Assembly: GCA_021151825.1 (NCBI GenBank)
Contig: JAGKWQ010000007.1
Span: 124,001-188,000, forward strand
DNA: 64,000 nt
From: Cellvibrionaceae bacterium
Lineage (GTDB): Bacteria; Pseudomonadota; Gammaproteobacteria; Pseudomonadales; Cellvibrionaceae
Reading direction: 5' to 3'
The stretch's first letter is position 1; each line of letters starts with the position of its first letter. Below the pieces are notes generated by a model. That model did not search any database and was not told the DNA's origin. It was given only the letters and a program-made list of their open reading frames with translations. This document shows positions 8,859 through 16,457 of this stretch, piece after piece. Both the position numbers and the translations under genes were made by a program.

Positions 8859-10226
8859 CTATTGCTTTATATAAAGTGACTGCGCCTCGCGGAAAACGGA
8901 AGTGTCTGAAACGATTATCTCATCGTTCAATGCCAGCCCGCTGGTGATTTCAATATCATCAAGTCCCCATACACCGTAGGTCACGGGTGTCTTGAACGCT
9001 TTATTACCGTTCACTTTAAAAACGTTTTTGCCATTATCCAATTCGGCGTAAAGGCCGCGCGGCAGTTTTAATATATTCTCGCGCACTTCCAATAAAATAA
9101 TGGCGGTTATGCGCTGGTTTTGACGCAGGTACTGCGGTTCGTCACCGGTAAAATTCAATCGTACTTTTACCTGGCCTGCATTTACCTCCGGTGCTATGGC
9201 GATGATTGCACCGGCGTAAATTTTGGTGTCGAGTTTTATTTCCACCGCCATTCCCGGAGACAATTCCGGAGCATAATTTTCCGGTACTTCTATCTCCACT
9301 TCGTAGTGGGATAAATCAATTACTGTGATTAGTGCCTGATGCATCGCCACCGCACTTTTTTGATTAACCGCGAGATTTCCCACCATCGCATCCACAGGTG
9401 AACTTACCTGTAACGCGTTAACTTCGCGTTGCAATTCGTTGACGATAGATTGCTGCTCTTCAATTTGTTTAGCGGTGTTTTGTATTTCAGTTTTGGTGAC
9501 CCGGGTTATTAATGTAAGTTGTTCCGGTGCCTGCTGCGCTTTTAATTCGGCAATACGCAAATTTTCTTCAGCGCGTTCAAATTCCTGTCGGGATACAAAT
9601 CCTTTGCTTAACCCTTGTTCATAGCGGGCAAAATCCCGCTGTGCATTGCGCAATGTTAATTCGGTAAATTGTAAAGCTTGTTTTGCTTCCAATTGATTTT
9701 TTTGCGCAGAAAGTTCACGCCCGGCTAGTTCAGTTTGCAAGCGCGCCAGAACTGTATTCGCTTGTTGATAACGGCTGGTTAATGCCGGGCTTTCTACGCT
9801 CAGCAACAATTGCCCTTGTTTAACCCTATCACCCGCTTTTACGTTGTAACTCACTATGCCATCGGCGCTGCTATAAAGTGTGGGACTGTTGGCGACGACA
9901 ATTTTCCCCGTCGCTGCAACTTCGCGTCGCAAATTGCCGCGTGTTACCGATGCGATGCGCAATTCAGAACGCACTACGCGCATATCTGTTTGCAATTGTT
10001 CCCGCCACAACCACCAGCAGAAAGAAACCAGCGCAATCAATCCGATAAACCCGCACACAATGATGTTGAGTTGGGTAAACGCAAAACGCTGTGCGGGTAG
10101 GGCTACATCCTGTTTCGCCGTGCCCTGGATTCCAGCGTCGCGCGCGGCTTCATCCCGGGCTCCCCCGTTTGATACTTCAGCGGGTTTTTCAATGGCGGCA
10201 GTGTTGTATTGTAGTGCTCCGGACAT
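8859..10226 (-). CDS. HlyD/MacA-type periplasmic adaptor (membrane-fusion protein)
   Basis: A 455-residue adaptor. It has a cytoplasmic N-terminus rich in Ala, Glu and Asp, one membrane helix (about 54-74), a lipoyl-like half (GKIVVANSPTLYSSADGIVSY...VKAGDRVKQGQLLLSVE), a long alpha-hairpin rich in Gln, Glu and Arg (about 145-270), the second lipoyl half (VSSPVDAMVGNLAVN) and C-terminal beta-barrel domains. It should bridge the inner-membrane ABC exporter to an outer-membrane channel; no TolC-type gene is in this window. This is the first gene of the exporter/two-component operon. A sigma-54-like promoter lies 85 bases upstream of its ATG, with a palindromic putative enhancer further up. Confidence 0.85.
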   Translation of the reverse strand: MSGALQYNTAAIEKPAEVSNGGARDEAARDAGIQGTAKQDVALPAQRFAFTQLNIIVCGFIGLIALVSFCWWLWREQLQTDMRVVRSELRIASVTRGNLRREVAATGKIVVANSPTLYSSADGIVSYNVKAGDRVKQGQLLLSVESPALTSRYQQANTVLARLQTELAGRELSAQKNQLEAKQALQFTELTLRNAQRDFARYEQGLSKGFVSRQEFERAEENLRIAELKAQQAPEQLTLITRVTKTEIQNTAKQIEEQQSIVNELQREVNALQVSSPVDAMVGNLAVNQKSAVAMHQALITVIDLSHYEVEIEVPENYAPELSPGMAVEIKLDTKIYAGAIIAIAPEVNAGQVKVRLNFTGDEPQYLRQNQRITAIILLEVRENILKLPRGLYAELDNGKNVFKVNGNKAFKTPVTYGVWGLDDIEITSGLALNDEIIVSDTSVFREAQSLYIKQ

Positions 10227-10310
10227 CAGGCTAAACCCTTAATCATCAATGCAAGGCCAGCGGTATTACGTTGTTTGTGTTTCAACTACCAGGTTGCTTG
10301 ACGAGTGTAT

Positions 10311-10326
10311 TGCAGGTGAAATGCCA
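10311..10326 (-). promoter_or_regulatory. Putative sigma-54 (-24/-12) promoter of the ABC exporter/two-component operon
   Basis: Read on the minus strand the bases are TGGCATTTCACCTGCA. Against the sigma-54 consensus TGGCAC-N5-TTGCW, the invariant GG and GC fall exactly at the required spacing; the deviations are T for C in the -24 block and C for the first T of the -12 block. Transcription would start near 10300, giving a leader of about 75 bases before the adaptor ATG at 10226. The operon's own regulator is of the sigma-54-dependent NtrC class, which makes the match meaningful. Not tested experimentally. Confidence 0.6.
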
Positions 10327-10394
10327 AGTTAATAAGGTATTGAATTGGCAGAAAATTTTGTAGGAATGCTGATATGGATTGTGTCCGTTTCAGG

Positions 10395-10415
10395 TGTCCG
10401 CCACGGTGGCGGACA
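10395..10415. promoter_or_regulatory. Perfect 21-bp palindrome, putative enhancer of the NtrC-type regulator
   Basis: Two 10-base arms, TGTCCGCCAC and GTGGCGGACA, flank a single central G with no mismatch. An extra TGTCCG half-site lies at 10382-10387. The palindrome centre is about 80 bases upstream of the leftward -24 element and about 74 bases upstream of the rightward one, which is the usual distance for enhancer sites of sigma-54 activators. The Fis-type HTH regulator encoded at 3876-5378 is the obvious candidate to bind here as a dimer. Binding is inference; the symmetry is directly seen. Confidence 0.65.
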
Positions 10416-10477
10416 TAATGGCGTGTACGAGTGAGCAAACAATTCAGTATTGATGTAAGGCACATAAATAAAAACAT

Positions 10478-10493
10478 TGGCGCTGTTGTTGCT
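10478..10493 (+). promoter_or_regulatory. Putative sigma-54 (-24/-12) promoter of the PEP-CTERM-like gene
   Basis: The bases TGGCGCTGTTGTTGCT match TGGCAC-N5-TTGCW with one change in the -24 block (G for A) and a perfect -12 block at the exact spacing. Transcription would start near 10504, 48 bases before the ATG at 10552. The site overlaps an alternative upstream ATG at 10477, which argues that the longer reading frame is not used. It faces away from the leftward promoter at 10311-10326 with the palindrome between them. Confidence 0.6.
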
Positions 10494-10551
10494 AGTTTCT
10501 TGCTCCCCGATGAGATGTTTAACCCAAACGCGAAGGAATCTGGAGGTTTTT

Positions 10552-11178
10552 ATGAGTGATCACACAGGATTCACATTAGTCATGCAAAATTTACGTGTCA
10601 TTCTGACAACCGTATTTGTAATTTTTTCCTGTAATGCCGCTGCGGTGATGATTGATTTTGATGATATTGATGTTTATCACGATCCGGACGGTGGTTGTTT
10701 TTGCGATCATCCTTTAACTGATCAATATCGCGATAAAGGTCTGCTGATTGATAGCGGTTATCTCTCCGGCGAAAAGCTTCCCGATGGCACTAACAACAAT
10801 CAATTGTTAGGCAGCCTTACACTCACACTTTTCTTTGTGGACAATTTCCCCAATCGCGTCAGTTTTTTTGTGGATGCCGTTTACGATCAGGCTGTATTTG
10901 TTGATGCTGTAGGTTTGAATGGTTGGGGCGAAAGTAAAAAAACGGCTGGTTATGGCGGCCCTTTTGATGACACACCTTATATTCCACATCAGTTGGTAAG
11001 TTTTTATTCGCCCGAGGGCATTACCAGTATCAGCCTTTCAACATTTTATAATTTGCGAGTCAGTACCAGTGTGGACAATCTGAGCTATGACTATTCGTTG
11101 TCAGAGCCACCGGTGTTGTTATTAATTTTGACGGGTTTTTTGGTGCTGCTTGGCAGCCGTAAACGTTGGGATAAATAA
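10552..11178 (+). CDS. Secreted protein with C-terminal PEP-CTERM-like sorting signal
   Basis: From ATG 10552 (strong GGAGG seven bases before it) the protein has 208 residues: an N-terminal signal sequence ending near FSCNAAA, a beta-rich acidic body (MIDFDDIDVYHDPDGGCFC..., YDQAVFVDAVGLNGWG), and a C-terminus SEPP followed by a helix LLLILTGFLVLLGS and RKR. That tail has the order of a PEP-CTERM signal (Pro-Glu-Pro box, membrane helix, basic cluster), in which exosortase cuts and anchors extracellular proteins; here the box is the SEP variant. No exosortase gene is in the window. The longer frame from 10477 would start inside a putative sigma-54 promoter. Divergent from and probably co-regulated with the ABC exporter operon. 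Function unknown. Confidence 0.65.
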   Translation: MSDHTGFTLVMQNLRVILTTVFVIFSCNAAAVMIDFDDIDVYHDPDGGCFCDHPLTDQYRDKGLLIDSGYLSGEKLPDGTNNNQLLGSLTLTLFFVDNFPNRVSFFVDAVYDQAVFVDAVGLNGWGESKKTAGYGGPFDDTPYIPHQLVSFYSPEGITSISLSTFYNLRVSTSVDNLSYDYSLSEPPVLLLILTGFLVLLGSRKRWDK

Positions 11179-11180
11179 AG

Positions 11181-11999
11181 TTATTTTCCTGTGGTTACCG
11201 GTGTTTCAGGGTGGTTGCCCCATTCCGCCCAAGCGCCGGGGTAACCCGCAATATCAAAGCCTAATACTTTACCCAACAGCCAGGTAAAACTGGAACGGTG
11301 ATGCGTTTGGCAATGCGTAATAATTTTTTTAGTACCTGTAATTCCTGCTGCATTTAATTCGGCACGAATCACTTCCAGATCGCGCAAGCGGTTGTCATTG
11401 GTGCGATCAATCGCTTGTTCCCAGTTGTAATGAATTGCACCGGGAATATGACCGCCGCGATGTGCCGACACTCGCTCACCGGAATATTCCTCTGCCGTAC
11501 GCGCATCCCAAATTTGTAAATTTTCATCGCGATAACGGGCGAACAAATAATCGAGATCGATTTGCTTTTTCACGCGGAATAAATCGACACCGTAGCAGGA
11601 TTTTTTTGCTGTCGATGCATCAACTTCATAAGGCAAATCGTCCGCTAGCCACGCGTGAATGCCGCCATCGAGAAAACTGTAATGGGCGTGACCAATGGCA
11701 TCAAGCAACCACAATAAACGCGCTGCGCGTGTTCCACCTTCATCGTCATAAGCGACAACGTGGGTATCCGGTGTAATGCCGAGCGAGGAAAGCATCTCTG
11801 CAATATCTTCCTGTGCCGGCAATTGACCGGGAGCTGGAAGCTCACCTTTTTGCAGGCGGCGATAGTCCAGAAGTAGCGCTCCGGGCAAATGTGCTTGCGC
11901 ATAGATCGCTGGTTTGCCTAAATCAATGACGATTAAATTTTCATCATTCAAGTGTGCGTTTAATAGCTTTCCGTTCACTATCAAGGGGAATTTAGCCAT
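11181..11999 (-). CDS. rhdA: Rhodanese, RhdA-type thiosulfate:cyanide sulfurtransferase
   Basis: A 272-residue cytoplasmic protein of two rhodanese domains (about 1-135 and 150-272). The active-site loop is CQTHHR with catalytic Cys230; this loop, the length and even the residue number agree with RhdA of Azotobacter vinelandii, and it differs from the CGSGVTA loop of mercaptopyruvate sulfurtransferase. It moves sulfane sulfur from thiosulfate or similar donors to cyanide or protein thiols. The gene is transcribed leftward and stands alone, but lies beside the sulfur-handling cluster at 12420-19601, whose first gene encodes another rhodanese-like protein. Whether the two are linked in function is not known. 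Confidence 0.85.
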   Translation of the reverse strand: MAKFPLIVNGKLLNAHLNDENLIVIDLGKPAIYAQAHLPGALLLDYRRLQKGELPAPGQLPAQEDIAEMLSSLGITPDTHVVAYDDEGGTRAARLLWLLDAIGHAHYSFLDGGIHAWLADDLPYEVDASTAKKSCYGVDLFRVKKQIDLDYLFARYRDENLQIWDARTAEEYSGERVSAHRGGHIPGAIHYNWEQAIDRTNDNRLRDLEVIRAELNAAGITGTKKIITHCQTHHRSSFTWLLGKVLGFDIAGYPGAWAEWGNHPETPVTTGK

Positions 12000-12419
12000 G
12001 GTTTTATCAATCTGGAATATAGGATTGGGGAACTATAGCAAAGCCCTGTGCCGGGATTGAACTTTAAATAAGTTATTAGCATATAAAAAATGGTTCTAAT
12101 TTCTAACAGATATTGGATTGGCATAGCCGGCACATGCGTCTACCATTGTCACCAGAATACACAGTTTATGTATTCTTTCTTATCAGCTGGCAAGACCCCC
12201 GCATCCAAAGGACTACCTGATTTTTAGGAATTGTCTATCCCGGAAGAAGTTAAGGACTCTTAAAAAATCGCTCGCAGAAATGGTTTTATTTTTCTGCGCG
12301 TTCACAGCATTGCACATACGGAAATTTCTCAGTAGAGACCCGCCTGGTTACTAGATAACTAATACCTTCGGCGGCAGGTATTCGTTTGTCTTTTTTTTAC
12401 CAAGCACAGGATTTATACA
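12000..12419 (+). other. 420-base gene-free leader region of the cytochrome/rhodanese cluster, with two hairpins
   Basis: No credible gene is seen. Two inverted repeats occur in the half nearer the rightward cluster: CGCAGAAA at 12273-12280 pairs with 12291-12298, and AATACCT at 12361-12367 pairs with AGGTATT at 12376-12382 around a GC-rich loop. A T-run (12391-12398) follows the second hairpin about 20 bases before the ATG, so it could act as an attenuator. No known riboswitch family was recognised. The promoter of the cluster presumably lies here, as the leftward rhdA starts at 11999. Confidence 0.4.
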
Positions 12420-13937
12420 ATGAAATCAACCGTTACTAGCATTCGCAAACGACCGTTAACAACTACATTGGCAATCGCACTCAGTCTTGCCCTGGTGGGG
12501 TGTGGCGGCGAAGCGAGCAAAAAAGAAACCACTCCAACGACACCGACGCCGGCGCAAATCAAGGTGAATGCGCCGAAGGACATTGCCCAGGAATCTGCCG
12601 AAAATTACGACGATAACGTCAACGGTGTGATCACCGGTAAAACTCTGAAACGCTGGATTGGCAATTGGGAAAAAGAGCGCCCGCAAGGTATCACCGGCAA
12701 GCTGGTAATTTTCCAGGCGACCAAAGGCCGCGCCGGTTTTGAGTTCATCAAACCGAACAACAACACCGTATTTACTTACCTGGAAAACACTTGGCGTGAG
12801 CCGCGCTTTAATGGCGTGACTGAAATCGAAGGTATTGTTATTTCCGGTGAAACTACCGATGCATTGGTGCGTCGTTACGGCATCGATTTGAAAAACGATT
12901 TAATTTTGTGTGCACAAGGCACGGGCGGTAGCGCAGCAATGGATCAAGGCCGTTGCTGGTACACCTTCCGTTATTGGGGCGTGGATGCAAAAAATCTCGC
13001 GATCCTCGACGGCGGAAATAATTTCCTGAACGGCACCTGGACTGCAGATGATTTCACTGCAACGGCATTTAATGGCGCTGTTGCTAACCAGCCGAGCCCG
13101 ATTATTAATAAGCAAATCAGCAGTGTGCGTGACCTGGGTGTTGATAACACTATTTTGCAAGCGACGATGGAAGATCTGATCAATGTGTTGCCAACCCACG
13201 ACACCAACAACACCAAAGACGGTTATTTTTTATGGGATGGTCGCAGCCTGGATCAATTCAGTGCGGGTGAAGCCAGTGAAGCGGGCGGTACATTAGCTAA
13301 TCGTTATTCCAGCTTCCAAAATAACGCACCACGCCAAAGCCATCCACGCGGTGCATTGAATTTGAACTGGACCAATTTGATCGATACGGCAACCGGTTTA
13401 TTCAAAACCAAAGCGCAATTGCGTTCTTATATTGAAGGCAATATCGACGCAGCCGGGAAAGGTTTTGTTGATGGAACCTATCAGCATGTTGGTGCAGGTA
13501 ATGCCTATCAAAAAGGCGATCAAATTATTTTGTGGTGCGAAACAGCAGCGCGTGCAGCAGTTACCCAAATTGCTGCAGTGGTTGTTCTCGGTTTGCCAAC
13601 GCGTATTTATGATGCCTCTATGATCGAATGGAATTCATTGAGTGCGGGCTTCACAGACAAGAATGGTAATTTGATTCTTGCGAAAAATTCACCCTGGGAT
13701 ACCGCATCACTTTCTGCGCCTTATTTTCCGAATAAACCGGAATTAATTAACGCGCGCGATGCGCAATTCACCACGGCGACTCCCCGTATCGTTGATGGCT
13801 TTGGTGCGCACACGCATCAAGTTATTAATGAAGACAAAGCCTACATTCGCCCGGCCGCTACGAGCAGCGTTGCAAGCAGTGGCAGCAGTAGCAGTAAAGG
13901 TGGTGTGGTTCTGCCACCCAATCCGTGCGGCGGTTAA
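12420..13937 (+). CDS. Rhodanese-family lipoprotein (ExtH-like)
   Basis: A 505-residue exported protein: lipobox LVGC with Cys28, a Thr/Pro-rich spacer, then two rhodanese-like domains. The first contains GRCWYTFRYWGVDAKNLAILDGG, as in inactive N-terminal rhodanese domains; the second has a likely active loop CETAARAA with Cys373. The C-terminus is Ser-rich (SSVASSGSSSSKGG) and ends in PNPCGG. A sulfurtransferase tethered outside the cytoplasm and encoded next to a porin and multiheme cytochromes recalls ExtH of the Geobacter Ext conduit. It may bind or transfer sulfane sulfur or selenium outside the inner membrane; this is inference. First gene of the cluster. A 29-base imperfect tandem repeat follows its stop codon. 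Confidence 0.75.
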   Translation: MKSTVTSIRKRPLTTTLAIALSLALVGCGGEASKKETTPTTPTPAQIKVNAPKDIAQESAENYDDNVNGVITGKTLKRWIGNWEKERPQGITGKLVIFQATKGRAGFEFIKPNNNTVFTYLENTWREPRFNGVTEIEGIVISGETTDALVRRYGIDLKNDLILCAQGTGGSAAMDQGRCWYTFRYWGVDAKNLAILDGGNNFLNGTWTADDFTATAFNGAVANQPSPIINKQISSVRDLGVDNTILQATMEDLINVLPTHDTNNTKDGYFLWDGRSLDQFSAGEASEAGGTLANRYSSFQNNAPRQSHPRGALNLNWTNLIDTATGLFKTKAQLRSYIEGNIDAAGKGFVDGTYQHVGAGNAYQKGDQIILWCETAARAAVTQIAAVVVLGLPTRIYDASMIEWNSLSAGFTDKNGNLILAKNSPWDTASLSAPYFPNKPELINARDAQFTTATPRIVDGFGAHTHQVINEDKAYIRPAATSSVASSGSSSSKGGVVLPPNPCGG

Positions 13938-13995
13938 TCATCGCTTCAATTTGATGGGCTGGCCGATCATCGTTTCAGTTTGATGGGCGGCTCAT
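13938..13995. repeat. Imperfect 29-bp tandem duplication between two genes
   Basis: Two adjacent units of 29 bases, at 13938-13966 and 13967-13995, share most of their bases (TCATCGCTTCAATTTGATGG versus TCATCGTTTCAGTTTGATGG). They fill the gap between the rhodanese lipoprotein stop and the ribosome site of the next gene. Probably a local duplication; no protein or RNA role is evident. Confidence 0.6.
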
Positions 13996-14014
13996 CTACT
14001 GCGGAGAAATACTT

Positions 14015-14362
14015 ATGAATTGCGTTTCCAATAACACTCCTTTTGCAGGAGTGCGGGGGGCTTTTTTTCTGTTGTTTTTTGGCGCGCTGTTATTGCCACT
14101 GTCGGTGCAGGCTGATAATGCTCTAACAGTTGAAAAAGTGGCTAATGAAAAAATAGCCACAACAGGACAAATAGACAGTACGGAAAAACAATTGGTACTT
14201 GATCCGGTAAAAGATAACTCAAGCCCGGCTGCAAATCCGGTTCGCGAGGAACTGGAGAAAAAATCAAAGCGTTTGCGTTTTCGCGATGGCCCAGTGTGTC
14301 TCTGTGCCGATGGCTTGACCGAAAGTGATATTAAACAAGCGCAGAAAACCAAACAGGAATGA
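14015..14362 (+). CDS. Small exported protein with a CxC motif, unknown function
   Basis: A 115-residue protein with a clear signal sequence (helix FFLLFFGALLLPLS, cleavage after LSVQA near residue 33). The mature part is polar and probably disordered, ending in a basic stretch (KKSKRLRFRDG) and Cys95-Leu-Cys97 followed by ADGLTESDI. No family was recognised. It lies between the rhodanese lipoprotein and the triheme cytochrome genes, all rightward, so it is probably part of the same extracytoplasmic assembly. The paired cysteines could bind a metal, haem edge or chalcogen; that is only a guess. GGAGAAATACTT before the ATG is a good ribosome site. Confidence 0.65.
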   Translation: MNCVSNNTPFAGVRGAFFLLFFGALLLPLSVQADNALTVEKVANEKIATTGQIDSTEKQLVLDPVKDNSSPAANPVREELEKKSKRLRFRDGPVCLCADGLTESDIKQAQKTKQE

Positions 14363-14419
14363 CAACCGTGAAACCGCAACCGGAACATAGAGTCCGGTAA
14401 AACACAAAGGTACATAACC

Positions 14420-15148
14420 GTGAAATCGCTTAATCACATTGTTGTAAAAAGTTTAACGCAACTGGCCAAAGTCACCGCACTGACATCCATTCTATGGGTG
14501 GGAGTGTTTGTGGTGAGTACCGCTATTGCGCTGGGTAGTTTTTATTGGGAATCGCATCGCAGTGAGACTGTTGCCAGTCATTCGCCGGCGCATAACCAGT
14601 CATCAACACGCAGTGGCACATCACACGATGACGCACTGGAAATTATTGCTGATGCAGTTACCGCGACAACTGGCTCTGCAACTAATTCACCAGCAGGAAT
14701 TTCTTCTACAAATGATGTTGTTACAAAAGATTTCGCTAAAGAAAATTCTGCGGGCGATAGTTGGGGCTCAGAAGCGCTGGAAATTATTCATACACAAGCG
14801 CAGCAGTTATCGCCGATTGCATTGGCGAATGCATGTGGCTTGGGGGCATCCAGTTGTTTCCGTTGCCACAACGACAAGCGTGCCAAAGCACCGAATTATT
14901 CACCTGTTGATGCCCCATGGCATGCGCAACATAAAAGCGTGAATTATTCGTGTACCGGTTGCCATCAAGGTAACCCACGCATCCTCAAACAGGAAATCGC
15001 CCACAAAAATTTGATTGTGAATGCTGCTGCCGCTCCGGAAAAAACCTGTGCGACCTGCCACTCGGCCGACGAAGTTACACGCTTGCTTCCCGTCTACCGC
15101 GCCAGCCATCCACGTTTATTTGAAAATTTTGAAGGTATAGCACCGTGA
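14420..15148 (+). CDS. Membrane-anchored triheme cytochrome c
   Basis: A 242-residue protein with an uncleaved N-terminal helix (about 20-42), a Ser/Thr/Ala-rich spacer of about 90 residues, and a C-terminal domain with three haem c attachment motifs: CFRCH (146-150), CTGCH (178-182) and CATCH (210-214). It should face the periplasm and carry electrons, probably between inner-membrane donors and the porin-cytochrome partners encoded next to it. The long low-complexity spacer would let the haem domain reach across the periplasm. Its stop overlaps the GTG of the porin gene by three bases (GTGA), showing translational coupling. No close relative is recognised by eye. Confidence 0.85.
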   Translation: MKSLNHIVVKSLTQLAKVTALTSILWVGVFVVSTAIALGSFYWESHRSETVASHSPAHNQSSTRSGTSHDDALEIIADAVTATTGSATNSPAGISSTNDVVTKDFAKENSAGDSWGSEALEIIHTQAQQLSPIALANACGLGASSCFRCHNDKRAKAPNYSPVDAPWHAQHKSVNYSCTGCHQGNPRILKQEIAHKNLIVNAAAAPEKTCATCHSADEVTRLLPVYRASHPRLFENFEGIAP

Positions 15149-16356
15149 AAAACATTCTTGCTAAAAACAATGCTCTTTTGAAGAAAGGTACCGTGAAAAA
15201 CCAATCCACGCGCTGGCTAAAAAAACCATTAGTGCTTGCGCTGGTTGCAACGTCATCCAGTGCCGCCTATGCCGGTCCAACGATTGATTTTGGCGATTCA
15301 GGTTCATTGCAATTTAATTACGCATTACAAGCCTGGGCGACTAACAGTAGTTACACCTCCAATAACCATGATGGCAGTTCTACCGATTTTTATTTGCGCC
15401 GCAATCGCATTACTTTATCGGGCCAGTATAACGATTACGTCGGTTTTTATGCACAGCTTGAAGCGGGCAATGATAGCAAGGCCGGCAACGATGATCGCGA
15501 AGTGTATTATCGTGATGCCTATGTCACGCTCGATTATTCCGATGAATATCGCTTTATTATCGGCCGTTTTAAAAATACTTTCTCGCGTGAAAATCTGGAA
15601 GCCTGCCTTGAGCCGCTCACACTGGACCGCAGCGATATTTCCTACACACCGTTTGCGGGCACGCGCGATACCGGTGCTGCAATTTGGGGTAACCTGGCTG
15701 ACGCTGCATTTCAATACCGCGTCATGATTGCCGATGGCCGTGAAGGCGATTACGTTCCAATCAAAACACCGCGTGTGACTACCCGTGTTCACTGGAGCTT
15801 TTTGGACCCGGAATACGATTACGGTTATCGCGGCACTTATTTGGGAACGCGCAAAATTTTAACCATCGGTGCTGCGTATGATTATCAAGCCGATGCTGCT
15901 TACGCCGATTACCAAAACCGGGAAGATATAAAAGATTATTCCGCGTGGACGGTAGATGGTTTTGTGGAGTATCCATTCAAGAGTGGTACTTATACATTTT
16001 CGGCGGCGTATTTTAATTACGATTTAGGCGATGCGATTAATTTATTGCCGGACCCGGAATTGCCATCCAACACCCAGCAAGAAGGTATGTATGTCAAAGC
16101 CGGTTATTTATTCCCGAATGCAATTGGCCCAGGCCGTTTGCAATTGTTTGCCCGTCATGATGGTACTGAATATAACCTTCCCGGCGGCAGCCTGGACAGA
16201 CGCGTATTCAGCGGCGGTGCGAATTATTATCTGGATGGCCAGAAAATCAAATTAACACTCGAGTACCGTCGCAATGATTACGCGAACCCGGTGGAATCGG
16301 TTCCGTCCTTACAAGACAACTATCAAACGACTGTTGGCTTCCAGTTTATTTTGTAA
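15145..16356 (+). CDS. Outer-membrane porin, phosphate-selective OprO/OprP-like (ExtI-like position)
   Basis: The 403-residue frame has a signal sequence ending near AAYA and then a beta-barrel pattern: TDFYLRRNRITLSGQYNDYVGFYAQLEAG at the N-terminus is characteristic of OprO/P-type porins, alternating strands follow, and the last residue is a leucine (VGFQFIL), near the usual aromatic end. Two GTG starts are possible: 15145, overlapping the cytochrome stop, or 15193, which gives a more normal signal peptide and has AAGAAAGG just upstream. In the Geobacter Ext conduit a porin-like protein (ExtI) sits beside a rhodanese lipoprotein and multiheme cytochromes and is tied to selenite and tellurite handling. 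The same role here is inferred from gene order only. Confidence 0.78.
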   Translation: MKNILAKNNALLKKGTVKNQSTRWLKKPLVLALVATSSSAAYAGPTIDFGDSGSLQFNYALQAWATNSSYTSNNHDGSSTDFYLRRNRITLSGQYNDYVGFYAQLEAGNDSKAGNDDREVYYRDAYVTLDYSDEYRFIIGRFKNTFSRENLEACLEPLTLDRSDISYTPFAGTRDTGAAIWGNLADAAFQYRVMIADGREGDYVPIKTPRVTTRVHWSFLDPEYDYGYRGTYLGTRKILTIGAAYDYQADAAYADYQNREDIKDYSAWTVDGFVEYPFKSGTYTFSAAYFNYDLGDAINLLPDPELPSNTQQEGMYVKAGYLFPNAIGPGRLQLFARHDGTEYNLPGGSLDRRVFSGGANYYLDGQKIKLTLEYRRNDYANPVESVPSLQDNYQTTVGFQFIL

Positions 16357-16457
16357 TAGCCATTAATCTTGCAATGAAAAGGGCGCTCGTTTTGTAATGA
16401 AGCGATCGTTCATTGGTTAATGAAGGGCAAAGTCATTTTGTAGTAAAGGGTTAATGT

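Noticed and set aside
10477..10551. Upstream extension of the PEP-CTERM-like gene from ATG 10477
   Set aside because: It begins inside a good sigma-54-like promoter and has no ribosome site, whereas ATG 10552 has GGAGG at proper spacing and gives a normal signal peptide.
12120..12145. Sigma-54-like TGGCATAGCCGGCAC before the rhodanese lipoprotein
   Set aside because: The GC element is not at the required distance from GG.
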